Shown in pieces: positions 17,720 to 26,760 of a stretch of 64,000 bases of DNA (the first letter of the stretch is position 1; each line of letters opens with the position of its first letter). The notes under the pieces were generated by a model, which was not told where the DNA came from, did not search any database, and worked only from the letters and a program-made list of their open reading frames with translations. The stretch spans positions 5,645,501-5,709,500 of the forward strand of contig NZ_JALJWF010000001.1 of assembly GCF_024168645.1 (NCBI RefSeq), given 5' to 3'. A program made the translations under genes and the position numbers. Source of the DNA: Pseudomonas sp. GGS8. GTDB taxonomy: Bacteria; Pseudomonadota; Gammaproteobacteria; Pseudomonadales; Pseudomonadaceae.

Positions 17720-20700
17720 AGGCCCTCCTCCTCATGGGATTCAATGGCCGCGGTCGACCGCGTCACCATGAACGGTGAACGCGGGGCCCGGGTTGGCAAG
17801 GGCTGAATGGATAATGGCAATTTCGAGCCCTGGGTCATCAACGACAAGCGCACGAACATCAGGGTTTGCTCCGCAACGCTGGCCTGCGTGGTCACGGGCA
17901 GGCGCAAGGTCAACGGAAAATCCGTGTAGTCCATGTTCGGCTGGCGCTGCATCGACGCATGCGAACGCATCAAGCGCAACAGCGACCACGGACCGCTGTA
18001 CTCCCAGCCCGCTTCCAGATCCCGCACCACCAGGCTCGGCTGTAACGGGTCGTTGGCCGGGCGCTGATAGCCATTTCTGGCCCAGCGCAAGGTCAGCCGG
18101 ATCGGTTGGCCGACCATCCAGCGCAGGTTCTGCTGAGCCTCGCCGGGGTAGTTGATCTGTTGATTACCGGCGTTCAAGCCCCAGGCAATTACCTGATCGG
18201 CACCACGTTCTTCCTCCCGATCGGTGCGCCAGCGCACGTCCATCTCCACTCCCAGCACGCCGCTCTTGTCACGCACGAACATCGGCCCCAGCCAGGTGCT
18301 GGCTTGCTTCAGACGATTGAGAAAGTCTTCGGCGGCCAAGCGTTCCGGGGTCTGGCTCAGCACCAATCCGGCCTGCGCCACCGGCAAACGCTTGTCGATC
18401 AGTTCCAGCAAATGCTGGACCCGGGCCGGGTCGGCATCGCTGGCCTGCAGGCCATTGGCAAATGGAAAGCGCTCCGCCAGGTACTGGTTGAAATAGTTGG
18501 CCAGCTCATTCCACGCAGCCGCCGCCTGCTGCTGTTGCAGGAACTGGCAGCGTTGCATGGCGGTTTGTTGCAGATCCACGGCGCGCAATGCCAACGTTCC
18601 GCGCCCGCCGGACAGGTTGGCGGTTTGCAGGATCTGGCCACAGGACGCGACGTCCATTTCAATGAAGTCGCGGCTCACCAATTGCTCGATCTGCGCTGGC
18701 GAACTGGCGGGGTTCTGTTCTTTGTATTTGAGCAGTTCATCGTTGAGCGCACTGAACTGCGTCACACGCTCATAATCCAGCGCCGAGAGATTCTGTTGCT
18801 GGACTTTCAGCCACTCCAGTGCCGAGGTGCGGCGCTCGGTGATGCCGAGCATGGTGTTGAACTGCTGCTTGAGGCTCAGTTTCAGATCCTGCACGTCATT
18901 GGCGCCGTACAGTTGCAGGCCGAGGTTTTTCGAGCCGTCCCACTGACTGATTTCGGTGCGCCCGCTGAACAGTGGCTGGGCGACGATTTCATCGAGGCCG
19001 CCGACGATGTCCGCCAAGGCACGACGGTTCAAGGCGGTTTGCAAACGCGTGGCCAGATCGCTGCGGCGTACCTCGACAAAGGCTTTTTGCAAGGCAATCG
19101 CCTGCGAGGCCTGCACATTGAAGACACCGCTGTGGACCTGCGCACTTTGCTCGCGCAGGCTCGACAGCATGGCTTTGACCACCGCGCCTTCGGCCGCTTG
19201 CAGCAACGCGCCACGATATGCCGGGGGGATGCGCGGCAACTCTTCGGCGGCATAGCTCTTGTAGCTGGCGAAGTAGTTCAGCGCACTGTCGAGGTCGTCG
19301 CCATCAACACCGCGCCCCTGTCCATCCGGGACGTCGGACTGATCCGCCTGTAAGGCGATGGCGACAAAATCGCGCTTGAACAGCGCCTGTACCGCGTTGT
19401 TCAACTGCACCACATGCTCCTGCAAGACCAACTGCCCGCTGCCTTGCTGAATCAGCAAATTATCCCGGGCTCCGGCCTGGGTGATCCACTGGTCACGAAA
19501 GCTCTGTTGCAACTTCGACGCTTGCTGATCCAGCTGCTGTTCGACTTGTGGCCCCAGCAACGTGCTTTGGCGCACCTTGTCCATCATCGCCCGGTAACCG
19601 GGCACCAGATCCTGCCCCTTGCCCCGGCTCCACGCTGAGTTGGTCAGGCCGATCAGCGCTTGCAGGTCGTCGATCAGCGCTCGCAGGTCTTCCAGCTCGG
19701 TGAGGGAATTGCCACTGCCGACCTCCAGCCGCTCCAAGTGCAATCGCAGATAACCGGCCTGACGGACAAAGTTGTCAGCGAGAAAATACTGGTCCAGCCA
19801 GCGCTCCATGAGCCCGAGGAAATTTTCCTCGATCTGCGCGCGCTCAACAGTCAGGTCCAGCGCTTTCAACTCGCTGTTGTCGGCACCCAGCAGTGCCCGG
19901 TTGTAAAAACCGGCGCGGTGCAGAGTGCCGGCGTTGAGGTTCAGCGACAGGGCGTTGTTGCTCAGCAACACCAGGTCTTCGAGCGGCGCCTTGGTATTGT
20001 TCAGCGCCTGATTGAACCACTGGTTCTGCTGCTCCAGACTCACCGCACGCTCCACCAGCTCCGTGGCCTTGACGTAGTTTTGCCATTGGGCCGGATCTTC
20101 GCTTTCGACGTTGCCCCGTCGTTCGGTGTTGCGAATGGTCTTGAGTTGCGCCAGATCCGCGCTCAACAAATCGCGCAGCGGCAGCAACAAATGGCTGTGG
20201 GCGGTCAGGCGCAATTCGTTCTCCAACTGCGCATCCAGCGAGGAGAACCAGGAGGTCGGAAATACCACCGAGGTGAAGCGCCAGCGCGGCGCCTTCTCCA
20301 GCACCCGCCAGAAACTCTGGACGTTACGCCGGGTCGCCTCCAGCCGATGAGATTCATCCGTGACCGCCGCGTAATTTTTCTGTGCCCCTTGCATCAGGCG
20401 TGACAACTCGTGGGCATCCTTTTCCGAGTCCTGCCACACCCACAGCATGCCAGCGCCCCAGAGCAGCGCGACCACCAGCGCCACCCCACCGGTCACGCGC
20501 TGCCAGCGCTGACGCAGGCGTAACAGACGCGGCACCACCTGGGCCAGACCTCGCTCGGCGACCACCCGCCGCTGCCACAACTGCCGGGCGAAAGCGCTCT
20601 GCTGCAAGCCGGTGTCGTAGGCCGAAAACCCATCGGCGCTGTCGTCCGAGGGCTGGTTGGCGGTGAAATAAACCCCGCGAAAACGCGGCGCCTCGCCTTG

Positions 20701-21534
20701 CGCATTGCCCTGGAAAACCGGTTCCAGCAAGGATTGCAGATGACGCCGCAAGGCTTCGAAACGCTCCGGCAAGCCATACAGATCGACGCTCAACTGCCCG
20801 GACAAGGCGCCGATTTCGATGATCGATTCCGCCAGGGCCCGGTTGACCTGATCCAGCGCCTGATCGCTCCATTGCGCTTGCCAGACCGCATCGGGCCCGT
20901 GGGGCGAGGACCAGCCCAGTGAGCGTTCGCGAGCCTCGACCGGCAGCGCGCTGATCAACTCCTGGAAACCCGGCAACTCTTCCATGCCGGTAACGACCAC
21001 GTACACCGGCAAGCTCAAACCAAAGCGTTGCAACAGATCGATGAAACGTCGACGCGCCGCCAGGCCGAGGGCCGCCGCCTGCTCGGCATTGCCCAGCCGA
21101 CTGATCGGCACCGTCCAGATCACGCCGTCCAGCGGACGTTGACTGCGCAAACGCAGGATCAACCCCAGCAAGCGCCACCAGCCGCCCCGTTGCAGGTGCA
21201 TGCCTTCATCCGGCAAAAACAGCGCCTGGGGCACCACCAAGACCGCCCCTTCGGGGTCCGACCACCAGCGACCGAACCAGCCCGGTTTGTCGGTGGGCTG
21301 CAAACGCCACTGGGTGCATAACTGGGTGCCCTGGGTTTCGTTGCCGAGCATCAGCAGCCATGGAATCTGGTAACGATCCTGGGTGCCCTGCTCCTGCTCC
21401 ATCTGCCGCACCGCCAGGTAAAAACTGCGGATCGCCGCACCGCTTTGCGTGCGCAACCACCAGACCGCCACAGCGACAATCGCCAGCACCAACAGCACGG
21501 CGATGATGAGGCCGATAATCCCCAGCGTGCTCAT
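17716..21534 (-). CDS. tssM: T6SS membrane-complex protein TssM (IcmF family)
   Basis: The 1272-residue inner-membrane protein has an N-terminal TM (GLIIAVLLVLAIVAVAVWWL), a cytoplasmic domain of about 340 residues, a further TM near 357-372 (VALVVALLWGAGMLWVW), and a very large periplasmic part ending in the beta-sandwich region that contacts TssJ. It bridges TssL to the outer-membrane lipoprotein. The nucleotide-binding loop is abnormal: after IPWLLMLG comes NETQGTQLC where many TssM proteins have a GxxGxGK[ST] Walker A. The length is at the upper end of the family. Start and stop overlap the neighbours by four bases. Confidence 0.95.
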   Translation of the reverse strand: MSTLGIIGLIIAVLLVLAIVAVAVWWLRTQSGAAIRSFYLAVRQMEQEQGTQDRYQIPWLLMLGNETQGTQLCTQWRLQPTDKPGWFGRWWSDPEGAVLVVPQALFLPDEGMHLQRGGWWRLLGLILRLRSQRPLDGVIWTVPISRLGNAEQAAALGLAARRRFIDLLQRFGLSLPVYVVVTGMEELPGFQELISALPVEARERSLGWSSPHGPDAVWQAQWSDQALDQVNRALAESIIEIGALSGQLSVDLYGLPERFEALRRHLQSLLEPVFQGNAQGEAPRFRGVYFTANQPSDDSADGFSAYDTGLQQSAFARQLWQRRVVAERGLAQVVPRLLRLRQRWQRVTGGVALVVALLWGAGMLWVWQDSEKDAHELSRLMQGAQKNYAAVTDESHRLEATRRNVQSFWRVLEKAPRWRFTSVVFPTSWFSSLDAQLENELRLTAHSHLLLPLRDLLSADLAQLKTIRNTERRGNVESEDPAQWQNYVKATELVERAVSLEQQNQWFNQALNNTKAPLEDLVLLSNNALSLNLNAGTLHRAGFYNRALLGADNSELKALDLTVERAQIEENFLGLMERWLDQYFLADNFVRQAGYLRLHLERLEVGSGNSLTELEDLRALIDDLQALIGLTNSAWSRGKGQDLVPGYRAMMDKVRQSTLLGPQVEQQLDQQASKLQQSFRDQWITQAGARDNLLIQQGSGQLVLQEHVVQLNNAVQALFKRDFVAIALQADQSDVPDGQGRGVDGDDLDSALNYFASYKSYAAEELPRIPPAYRGALLQAAEGAVVKAMLSSLREQSAQVHSGVFNVQASQAIALQKAFVEVRRSDLATRLQTALNRRALADIVGGLDEIVAQPLFSGRTEISQWDGSKNLGLQLYGANDVQDLKLSLKQQFNTMLGITERRTSALEWLKVQQQNLSALDYERVTQFSALNDELLKYKEQNPASSPAQIEQLVSRDFIEMDVASCGQILQTANLSGGRGTLALRAVDLQQTAMQRCQFLQQQQAAAAWNELANYFNQYLAERFPFANGLQASDADPARVQHLLELIDKRLPVAQAGLVLSQTPERLAAEDFLNRLKQASTWLGPMFVRDKSGVLGVEMDVRWRTDREEERGADQVIAWGLNAGNQQINYPGEAQQNLRWMVGQPIRLTLRWARNGYQRPANDPLQPSLVVRDLEAGWEYSGPWSLLRLMRSHASMQRQPNMDYTDFPLTLRLPVTTQASVAEQTLMFVRLSLMTQGSKLPLSIQPLPTRAPRSPFMVTRSTAAIESHEEEGL

Positions 21535-22298
21535 GAGTCTTGCTCCGAGGTGGCCACCGAATCGGTCAATTGCAGGACCGGTTCGAGCTCCTGACGAATG
21601 TCACGCCAGAACAACTGCCCCAACCCGGTCAGCAGCAGGACCACAGCGAGAATCCCCAGGCCCAGGCGAAAACCGTCGGGCAACGAAAGCCGTACCGGCA
21701 ATTGCAGCGGTGTCACCACCGAAGGCTGTTCGAGCCGGGCACTGACGTCGGCATAATCCGCCTCGTGCTGCCAGGCAAAGGTGAACAGCGCCAGGCGCCA
21801 TTTTTCATGCTGAGCCTGATTCTGTTCGCCCCGCAAACGCCCCTGAAAGCCCAGCACCAGGCACTGCAAATAGACATTGGCCAGATCGCGCGTGGTGGGA
21901 ATTTGCTCGTCCAGCAGTTCCTTGATCGCCAACGGTATCCGCTCACCAGCCTGACGGCTGGCGTACATCCGCGATTCCAGGGGTTTATCCTGCCAGGCCG
22001 ACTGACCCGGCCATGACGTGAACAGCAAGGTTTCATCGACCAGCGCGACAAAGGCATAGACCAGCGCTTTGACGTGTTCGGTGGCGGCGTCACCGACTTT
22101 GGCAAAGGCCGTTCGCCAGAGTCGCTGGGAGATTTGCGTGGAGAGTTCGACCACCGCCTCCACCAGCGCTTCGTCTTCGCTGTCCTTGGGCAACTGGCTC
22201 CAGTCCTGGGACCATTGCTGCCAGGCCTGGCGAAAAGCACTGCTCAGCGGCGCTTCGTTCAGGCCTCGTGTACCTGTCCCGGTAGTTCCCTCAGACAT
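21531..22298 (-). CDS. tssL: T6SS membrane-complex protein TssL (DotU/ImpK)
   Basis: The 255-residue protein is of the DotU family, with FRQAWQQWSQDW, a cytoplasmic helical hook (KALVYAFVALVDETLLFTSW, LVLGFQGRLRG) and one C-terminal TM (about 211-230, LGLGILAVVLLLTGLGQLFW). It is the short form, without a peptidoglycan-binding OmpA domain, so wall anchoring must come from elsewhere. It overlaps tssM by four bases and follows tssK by 18 bases. Confidence 0.94.
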   Translation of the reverse strand: MSEGTTGTGTRGLNEAPLSSAFRQAWQQWSQDWSQLPKDSEDEALVEAVVELSTQISQRLWRTAFAKVGDAATEHVKALVYAFVALVDETLLFTSWPGQSAWQDKPLESRMYASRQAGERIPLAIKELLDEQIPTTRDLANVYLQCLVLGFQGRLRGEQNQAQHEKWRLALFTFAWQHEADYADVSARLEQPSVVTPLQLPVRLSLPDGFRLGLGILAVVLLLTGLGQLFWRDIRQELEPVLQLTDSVATSEQDS

Positions 22299-22316
22299 AT
22301 GACGTTCCTTCCTTGA

Positions 22317-23648
22317 TCAAGCACTCTCACTCGCCTGGGCCACAAACAACACCACTTGCCATGGACTGCTGGCCAGCCTGGAAGCCGGTGCGGCAATCAA
22401 CAACGGCAACTGCCCGTTGAACCATTGGCCCTCGGCCGTCACCACGAACAACCGCGTATCGTCGCCGACGCCGTAAGCCACTTGTTCATTGCGACTCATG
22501 GCCTCATGGGACAAACCGCTCATACGCTGACGGCTGAGCAACGGGATGTGCGGCTGCGATGCGATGATCGCCCCGCGTAGCCATTCGCTGGCGGCCTGCT
22601 CACTGGCACCGTTGGGCATGCGCAACCCGATGACCAGCCGTTGGCTGGGTTGGTCGTCGGGCAATTGAATCGAGAAGGACTGTTCGTTGCGTTCGAACGC
22701 CAGGCTGCGATAACCGGCGCGGATCAGTTCGAGGGTCTTTTCCAGCCAATCGAGCACCGTTTCATAGCCGCGCTGCAGCTCCAGAAAATCCAGCGGAGCG
22801 AACGCCGGAACCCCGGCCAACGGATCGAGCGCCGACCAGGCGCCGGCCAGCCCGAGCAGTAAGCCATACAGCGCCTGCGGCGTGGCCACGCGACTGTTCA
22901 GCAGGCCTTCGACTTCCGGCAGCCGCGCCCACAGCGCCGTCAACTGGCGCCGAATTTCCATCGCGTCGTCCTGATTGCCGGCCTGCTGCGCCTGGCGCAA
23001 ACGACCGGCGAGGAACATGCATTTCTCCCGCGCCCTGGCGCACAGCCCCGCCACGCGCCGGCCCACCAACGATTCGGGCAACAGGCATGGCGTCGGCGGT
23101 GTGTAAGGCAACGCAAGAAAACCGCCGCCCTCCTTGCGAATTCTCAGCAGCGGCAGGCAGACGGAATCCGCCTTGTTCAGTTGCGTGCACAAACGCGGAT
23201 TCGGACGCCAGACCGTGATCGACTCGGGGTACTCGCCGCTGGTGAGATCCGGCAATGCGTCGCCGACCACCGACTGCAATCGCCCCTTGAGCGGCAGCAA
23301 CTGACCGGCGCGCCACAGCGGGCTGACCGCCAGGTACACGGTGACGGTGGCGTTGTCCGTGGCGTCGATCGCTTCACTGACGTCGAGCTCCAGCATCGGC
23401 CCGACACCGGCCTGCAGATTGACCGGCAAACCGTCCGGCAACGTCGCCTGCAAATTGAGCAGGCGCACCAGCCCGGCGCTCAGTGCCGAGGGATCGAATT
23501 CGACGCGGGTCACGCCCCAGAACCACGGATTACACGCCTGGGCGAAATGCGCCACCAACGCCTCGGCCCGCAGCCCTTGCAACTGAAAATGTTGGGGCAG
23601 CAACTGCATGCCCTCATGCCAGCAAACCGCGTCAGGTAGCAGACTCAT
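22317..23648 (-). CDS. tssK: T6SS baseplate adaptor TssK
   Basis: The 443-residue TssK protein starts with the conserved AVCWHEGMQLLPQHFQLQGL, which resembles the shell domain of phage receptor-binding proteins, and has the helical middle and C-terminal head (QPHIPLLSRQRMSG, YGVGDDTRLFVV). It docks the TssF-G wedge on the TssJLM membrane complex. It begins 214 bases after the tssJ stop; a REP cluster fills that gap, unusual inside an operon. Confidence 0.94.
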   Translation of the reverse strand: MSLLPDAVCWHEGMQLLPQHFQLQGLRAEALVAHFAQACNPWFWGVTRVEFDPSALSAGLVRLLNLQATLPDGLPVNLQAGVGPMLELDVSEAIDATDNATVTVYLAVSPLWRAGQLLPLKGRLQSVVGDALPDLTSGEYPESITVWRPNPRLCTQLNKADSVCLPLLRIRKEGGGFLALPYTPPTPCLLPESLVGRRVAGLCARAREKCMFLAGRLRQAQQAGNQDDAMEIRRQLTALWARLPEVEGLLNSRVATPQALYGLLLGLAGAWSALDPLAGVPAFAPLDFLELQRGYETVLDWLEKTLELIRAGYRSLAFERNEQSFSIQLPDDQPSQRLVIGLRMPNGASEQAASEWLRGAIIASQPHIPLLSRQRMSGLSHEAMSRNEQVAYGVGDDTRLFVVTAEGQWFNGQLPLLIAAPASRLASSPWQVVLFVAQASESA

Positions 23649-23694
23649 ACGATTCCCTTCGACCTCTTGTGGTGCCTGACTTGAACATCAGCCC

Positions 23695-23853
23695 TTGTGG
23701 GAGCAATCCTGTGGCGAGGGGGCTTGCCCCCGTTGGGTTGCGAAGCAGCCCCAAAATCGCTGATGCACCAACAATCTTGTGAGTGCTACGCACTCAAACG
23801 GGGCGGTGCGGCGTTCCGACAAGCCCCCTCGCCACAGAGCCCCCTCGCCACAA
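23695..23853. repeat. REP-like cluster inside the tssJ-tssK gap
   Basis: The element has arms of the GTGGCGAGGGGGCTTGCCCCC family and a second arm with CAAGCCCCCTCGCCACA. A 16-nt CGGTGCGGCGTTCCGA (23804-23819) stands at the hairpin tip. A second partial CCCCCTCGCCACA copy follows at once. It separates tssJ from tssK on the minus strand and may attenuate the operon. Confidence 0.85.
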
Positions 23854-23861
23854 TCCTGTGT

Positions 23862-24335
23862 TCAGTTCGGGTGATCGCTGACCAGCGTCATCTCGCGACT
23901 GTCGAACTTGAGCCAGGCGTTGCTTTGATCGTCCAGCCGCAACCGGTGTGCTCCGGGAGTGGTATAGCTGGCGAAGACTAAAAGTCCAGCCGCCCGCTTG
24001 CCCCCCAACGGAAAGGGTTGTTTGTCGATGAATTGACCGGGCACCAGCTCCAGTCCCCAGACCGTCATCAGCTGTCGGTAGTCGCGCTGATACTGCTCGC
24101 GTTCGGCGAACCACTGACGGGCGGTGATGCCCGACAACTGCTTGAGCAGGTCCGCGTCGTTCACCGCAATGAAGTCCACCGCAATCGGCGTGTCATCGTT
24201 GGCGCGGGGCGCGACGTCCAGCGTCAGGTTATCGAGATCGACGCGAGGCCCGAACAACGAACATCCGGCGAGTGACAGGAGCACAAGCAAAGAAAAAAGA
24301 CGTGCGTACAAAATGAATTTTCCTTTTCTCGACAC
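23862..24335 (-). CDS. tssJ: T6SS outer-membrane lipoprotein TssJ
   Basis: The product of about 157 residues has a lipoprotein signal ending LVLLSLAGC-S (lipobox LAGC) and a beta-sandwich domain (VDLDNLTLDVAPRANDDTPI, KQPFPLGGKRAAGLLVFASY) of the TssJ/VasD family that contacts the periplasmic part of TssM. The frame is open to 24404, but the upstream part is Lys-rich and not signal-like. GTG at 24335 gives a normal n-region (SRKGKFILYAR), and TTG at 24309-24311 has AAAGGA nine bases upstream; either gives the same mature protein. It is first gene of the leftward operon. Confidence 0.88.
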   Translation of the reverse strand: MSRKGKFILYARLFSLLVLLSLAGCSLFGPRVDLDNLTLDVAPRANDDTPIAVDFIAVNDADLLKQLSGITARQWFAEREQYQRDYRQLMTVWGLELVPGQFIDKQPFPLGGKRAAGLLVFASYTTPGAHRLRLDDQSNAWLKFDSREMTLVSDHPN

Positions 24336-24498
24336 GGTCCAAAAACGTTTTTTGTTTGCTTTTTTATAGACCTGTTCTAGCGTCTTGGGTAGTTCGGTCG
24401 GCACGACGAATGTGGAAGGTTCGTCAAAGGAATGACAGGTCCTCTGCCCTCCCTTTCTAACCTACGGTCCAGTAAGGGAATGCGATGAAACGGGCCTC

Positions 24499-24528
24499 CC
24501 GATGCATTGCACCCGCCTCATGCATCGG
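24499..24528 (+). promoter_or_regulatory. Inverted repeat overlapping the tssB ribosome site
   Basis: CCGATGCAT, twelve bases, ATGCATCGG form perfect 9-bp arms. The last two bases of the right arm are the first two G of the tssB GGAG. In RNA this would be a hairpin touching the Shine-Dalgarno; in DNA it could be an operator. It lies in the 204-base region between the divergent tssJ and tssB genes. Confidence 0.55.
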
Positions 24529-24539
24529 AGTCAGCCACC

Positions 24540-25088
24540 ATGGCAGAAAGTACTCAGCACAAGCTAGACAGGGTTCGCCCACCCCGGGTGCAAATCACCT
24601 ACGACGTCGAAATCGGCAACGCGATCGAGAAGAAAGAACTGCCGCTGGTTGTCGGTATTCTTGCCGACCTCTCCGGCAAGCCTCTCGAACCACTCCCGAA
24701 ATTGAATGAACGGCGTTTCACCGAAATCGACCGCGACAACTTCAATGAAGTCCTCGCCTCGATCGGCCCACGCGCCACCTTGCAGGTCAACAACACCCTC
24801 AGCGGCGACGGCAGCAAACTCAACATCGAACTCAACTTCAAACACATCGACGACTTCGATCCGGTCAAGGTGGTCGAGCAGGTCACTCCGCTGCGGCGCC
24901 TGTTCGAAGCGCGCCAGCGTCTGCGCGATCTGCTGACCAAGCTCGATGGCAACGATGATCTGGACAAGCTGCTGCGTGACGTCATTGCCAACACCGAGGG
25001 ACTGCAAGAGATCAAGTCGGCTCGTCCGGACACCGCCGCCCCCGCTCCTGCTGGCGACAGCGAAGCACCGGCTGAACCGCAAGCCTGA
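24540..25088 (+). CDS. tssB: T6SS contractile sheath small subunit TssB
   Basis: The 182-residue VipA-type protein has RVQITYDVEIGNAIEKKELP near residue 16, VGILADLSGKP near 37 and the helix ADVEQVTPLRRL-like KVVEQVTPLRRLFEARQRL near 108. It ends in an Ala/Pro-rich tail. It pairs with TssC to build the sheath that drives the Hcp tube. The ATG at 24540 follows CGGAG, and a frame open from 24507 is not used. It is first gene of the rightward operon; tssC follows 28 bases later. Confidence 0.95.
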   Translation: MAESTQHKLDRVRPPRVQITYDVEIGNAIEKKELPLVVGILADLSGKPLEPLPKLNERRFTEIDRDNFNEVLASIGPRATLQVNNTLSGDGSKLNIELNFKHIDDFDPVKVVEQVTPLRRLFEARQRLRDLLTKLDGNDDLDKLLRDVIANTEGLQEIKSARPDTAAPAPAGDSEAPAEPQA

Positions 25089-25116
25089 TCGCTCATCCAC
25101 CCAGGGAGAATTTGCC

Positions 25117-26604
25117 ATGCCCGCCTCATCCGCCGCCCAGACCCAAGCCAGTGACAGTACGACCGAGACCTTGTCCCTGCTCGACCAAATAATCGCCAAA
25201 GGCCGCATGGCCCATGACGACAGCCAGCAGGATTACGCCCGCGACATGCTCGCGGAATTCGCCACCCAGGTCCTCGACGAAGGCATGGCCATCGACAAGG
25301 ACACCGTGGCGATGATCAACGACCGCATCAGCCAGATCGACGAGCTGATCAGCGCTCAACTGAACGAAGTGTTGCACCACCCGGATCTGCAGAAACTCGA
25401 AGCCTCCTGGCGCGGCCTGCACCTGCTGGTGAAGAACACCGAGACCAGCTCCCGGCTGAAGCTGCGCCTGCTCAACGTGGCTCAAAAAGAGCTGCAGAAC
25501 GACCTGGAAAAAGCCGTCGAGTTCGACCAGAGCGCGCTGTTCAAGAAGATCTACGAAGAGGAATACGGCACCTTCGGCGGCCACCCCTTCAGCCTGCTGG
25601 TGGGTGACTACACCTTCGGCCGGCACCCGCAAGACATTGGCCTGCTGGAGAAACTGTCGAACGTCGCGGCGGCCGCTCATGCGCCGTTCATTGCCGCAGC
25701 CAGCCCACGGCTGTTCGACATGAACAGCTTCACCGAACTGGCGGTGCCACGGGATCTGTCGAAAGTGTTTGAGAGCCAGGAGCTGATCAAGTGGCGCTCG
25801 TTCCGTGAAAGTGAAGATTCGCGCTACGTATCGCTGGTGCTGCCGCACTTCTTGCTGCGCCTGCCCTACGGCCCTGACACATCGCCGGTGGAAGGCATCA
25901 ACTACGTCGAAGACGTCAACGGCAGTGACCACGGCAAATACCTGTGGGGCAATGCCGCGTGGGCCTTGTCGCAACGGATCACCGAAGCCTTCGCCAAATA
26001 CGGCTGGTGCGCGGCGATTCGCGGTGCCGAAGGCGGTGGTGCGGTGGAAGGCCTGCCGGCCCATACCTTCCGCACAACTTCCGGCGACCTGTCGCTCAAA
26101 TGCCCGACCGAAGTGGCGATCACCGACCGTCGCGAGAAAGAACTCAACGACCTCGGCTTCATCGCCCTGTGCCACAAGAAAAACAGCGACGTGGCAGTGT
26201 TCTTCGGCGGCCAGACCACCAACAAGTCCAAGGTCTACAACACCAACGAGGCGAACGCCAACGCGCGGATTTCGGCGATGCTGCCGTACGTGCTCGCGGC
26301 CTCGCGTTTCGCGCATTACCTGAAGGTGATCATGCGCGACAAAGTCGGCAGCTTCATGACCCGCGACAACGTGCAGACCTACCTCAACAACTGGATCGCC
26401 GACTACGTGCTGATCAACGACAACGCGCCGCAAGAAATCAAGGCGCAGTACCCGTTGCGCGAAGCCCGGGTGGATGTGACCGAAGTCGCCGGCAAGCCGG
26501 GTGCCTACAAGGCCACGGTGTTCCTGCGGCCGCACTTTCAGCTTGAGGAGCTGACCGCGTCGATCCGCCTGGTCGCGACCCTGCCGCCACCGGCAGCCGC
26601 CTGA
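25117..26604 (+). CDS. tssC: T6SS contractile sheath large subunit TssC
   Basis: The 495-residue VipB-type sheath protein has LEASWRGLHLLVKNTETSSR, FGGHPFSLLVGDYTFGRHPQ, WRSFRESEDSRYVSLVLPHF, LRLPYGPDTSPVEG and the C-terminal YPLREARVDVTEVAGKPGAY, all typical of TssC1. AGGGAGAA precedes the ATG at 25117; the frame is open upstream through tssB in another phase and that part is not used. TssB-TssC dimers form the sheath recycled by ClpV. Confidence 0.96.
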   Translation: MPASSAAQTQASDSTTETLSLLDQIIAKGRMAHDDSQQDYARDMLAEFATQVLDEGMAIDKDTVAMINDRISQIDELISAQLNEVLHHPDLQKLEASWRGLHLLVKNTETSSRLKLRLLNVAQKELQNDLEKAVEFDQSALFKKIYEEEYGTFGGHPFSLLVGDYTFGRHPQDIGLLEKLSNVAAAAHAPFIAAASPRLFDMNSFTELAVPRDLSKVFESQELIKWRSFRESEDSRYVSLVLPHFLLRLPYGPDTSPVEGINYVEDVNGSDHGKYLWGNAAWALSQRITEAFAKYGWCAAIRGAEGGGAVEGLPAHTFRTTSGDLSLKCPTEVAITDRREKELNDLGFIALCHKKNSDVAVFFGGQTTNKSKVYNTNEANANARISAMLPYVLAASRFAHYLKVIMRDKVGSFMTRDNVQTYLNNWIADYVLINDNAPQEIKAQYPLREARVDVTEVAGKPGAYKATVFLRPHFQLEELTASIRLVATLPPPAAA

Positions 26605-26606
26605 CT

Positions 26607-26699
26607 CTGTGGCGAGGGGGCTTGCCCCCGTTGGACTGTGCAGCAGTCCCCTTCAAGGGCCGCTACGCGCCCCAACGGGGGCAAGCCCCCTCGCCACAG
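26607..26699. repeat. REP-like inverted repeat between tssC and hcp
   Basis: CTGTGGCGAGGGGGCTTGCC and its complement (CAAGCCCCCTCGCCACAG) face each other, separated by about 50 bases with a second nested inverted repeat. Its place between tssC and hcp suits a processing or stabilising role that lets hcp be made in excess. Confidence 0.88.
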
Positions 26700-26760
26700 G
26701 TCCACTGTTCGACTCGATAGCCCATTTGCCTAATGTGAGTTTATTCAGGAGTTTCATGCG

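Noticed and set aside
24396-24412. Sigma-54-like GGCACG-N4-ATGT in the tssJ/tssB control region
   Set aside because: The -12 element lacks the GC dinucleotide, so the match is too weak to list although the related HSI-III cluster is known to need RpoN.
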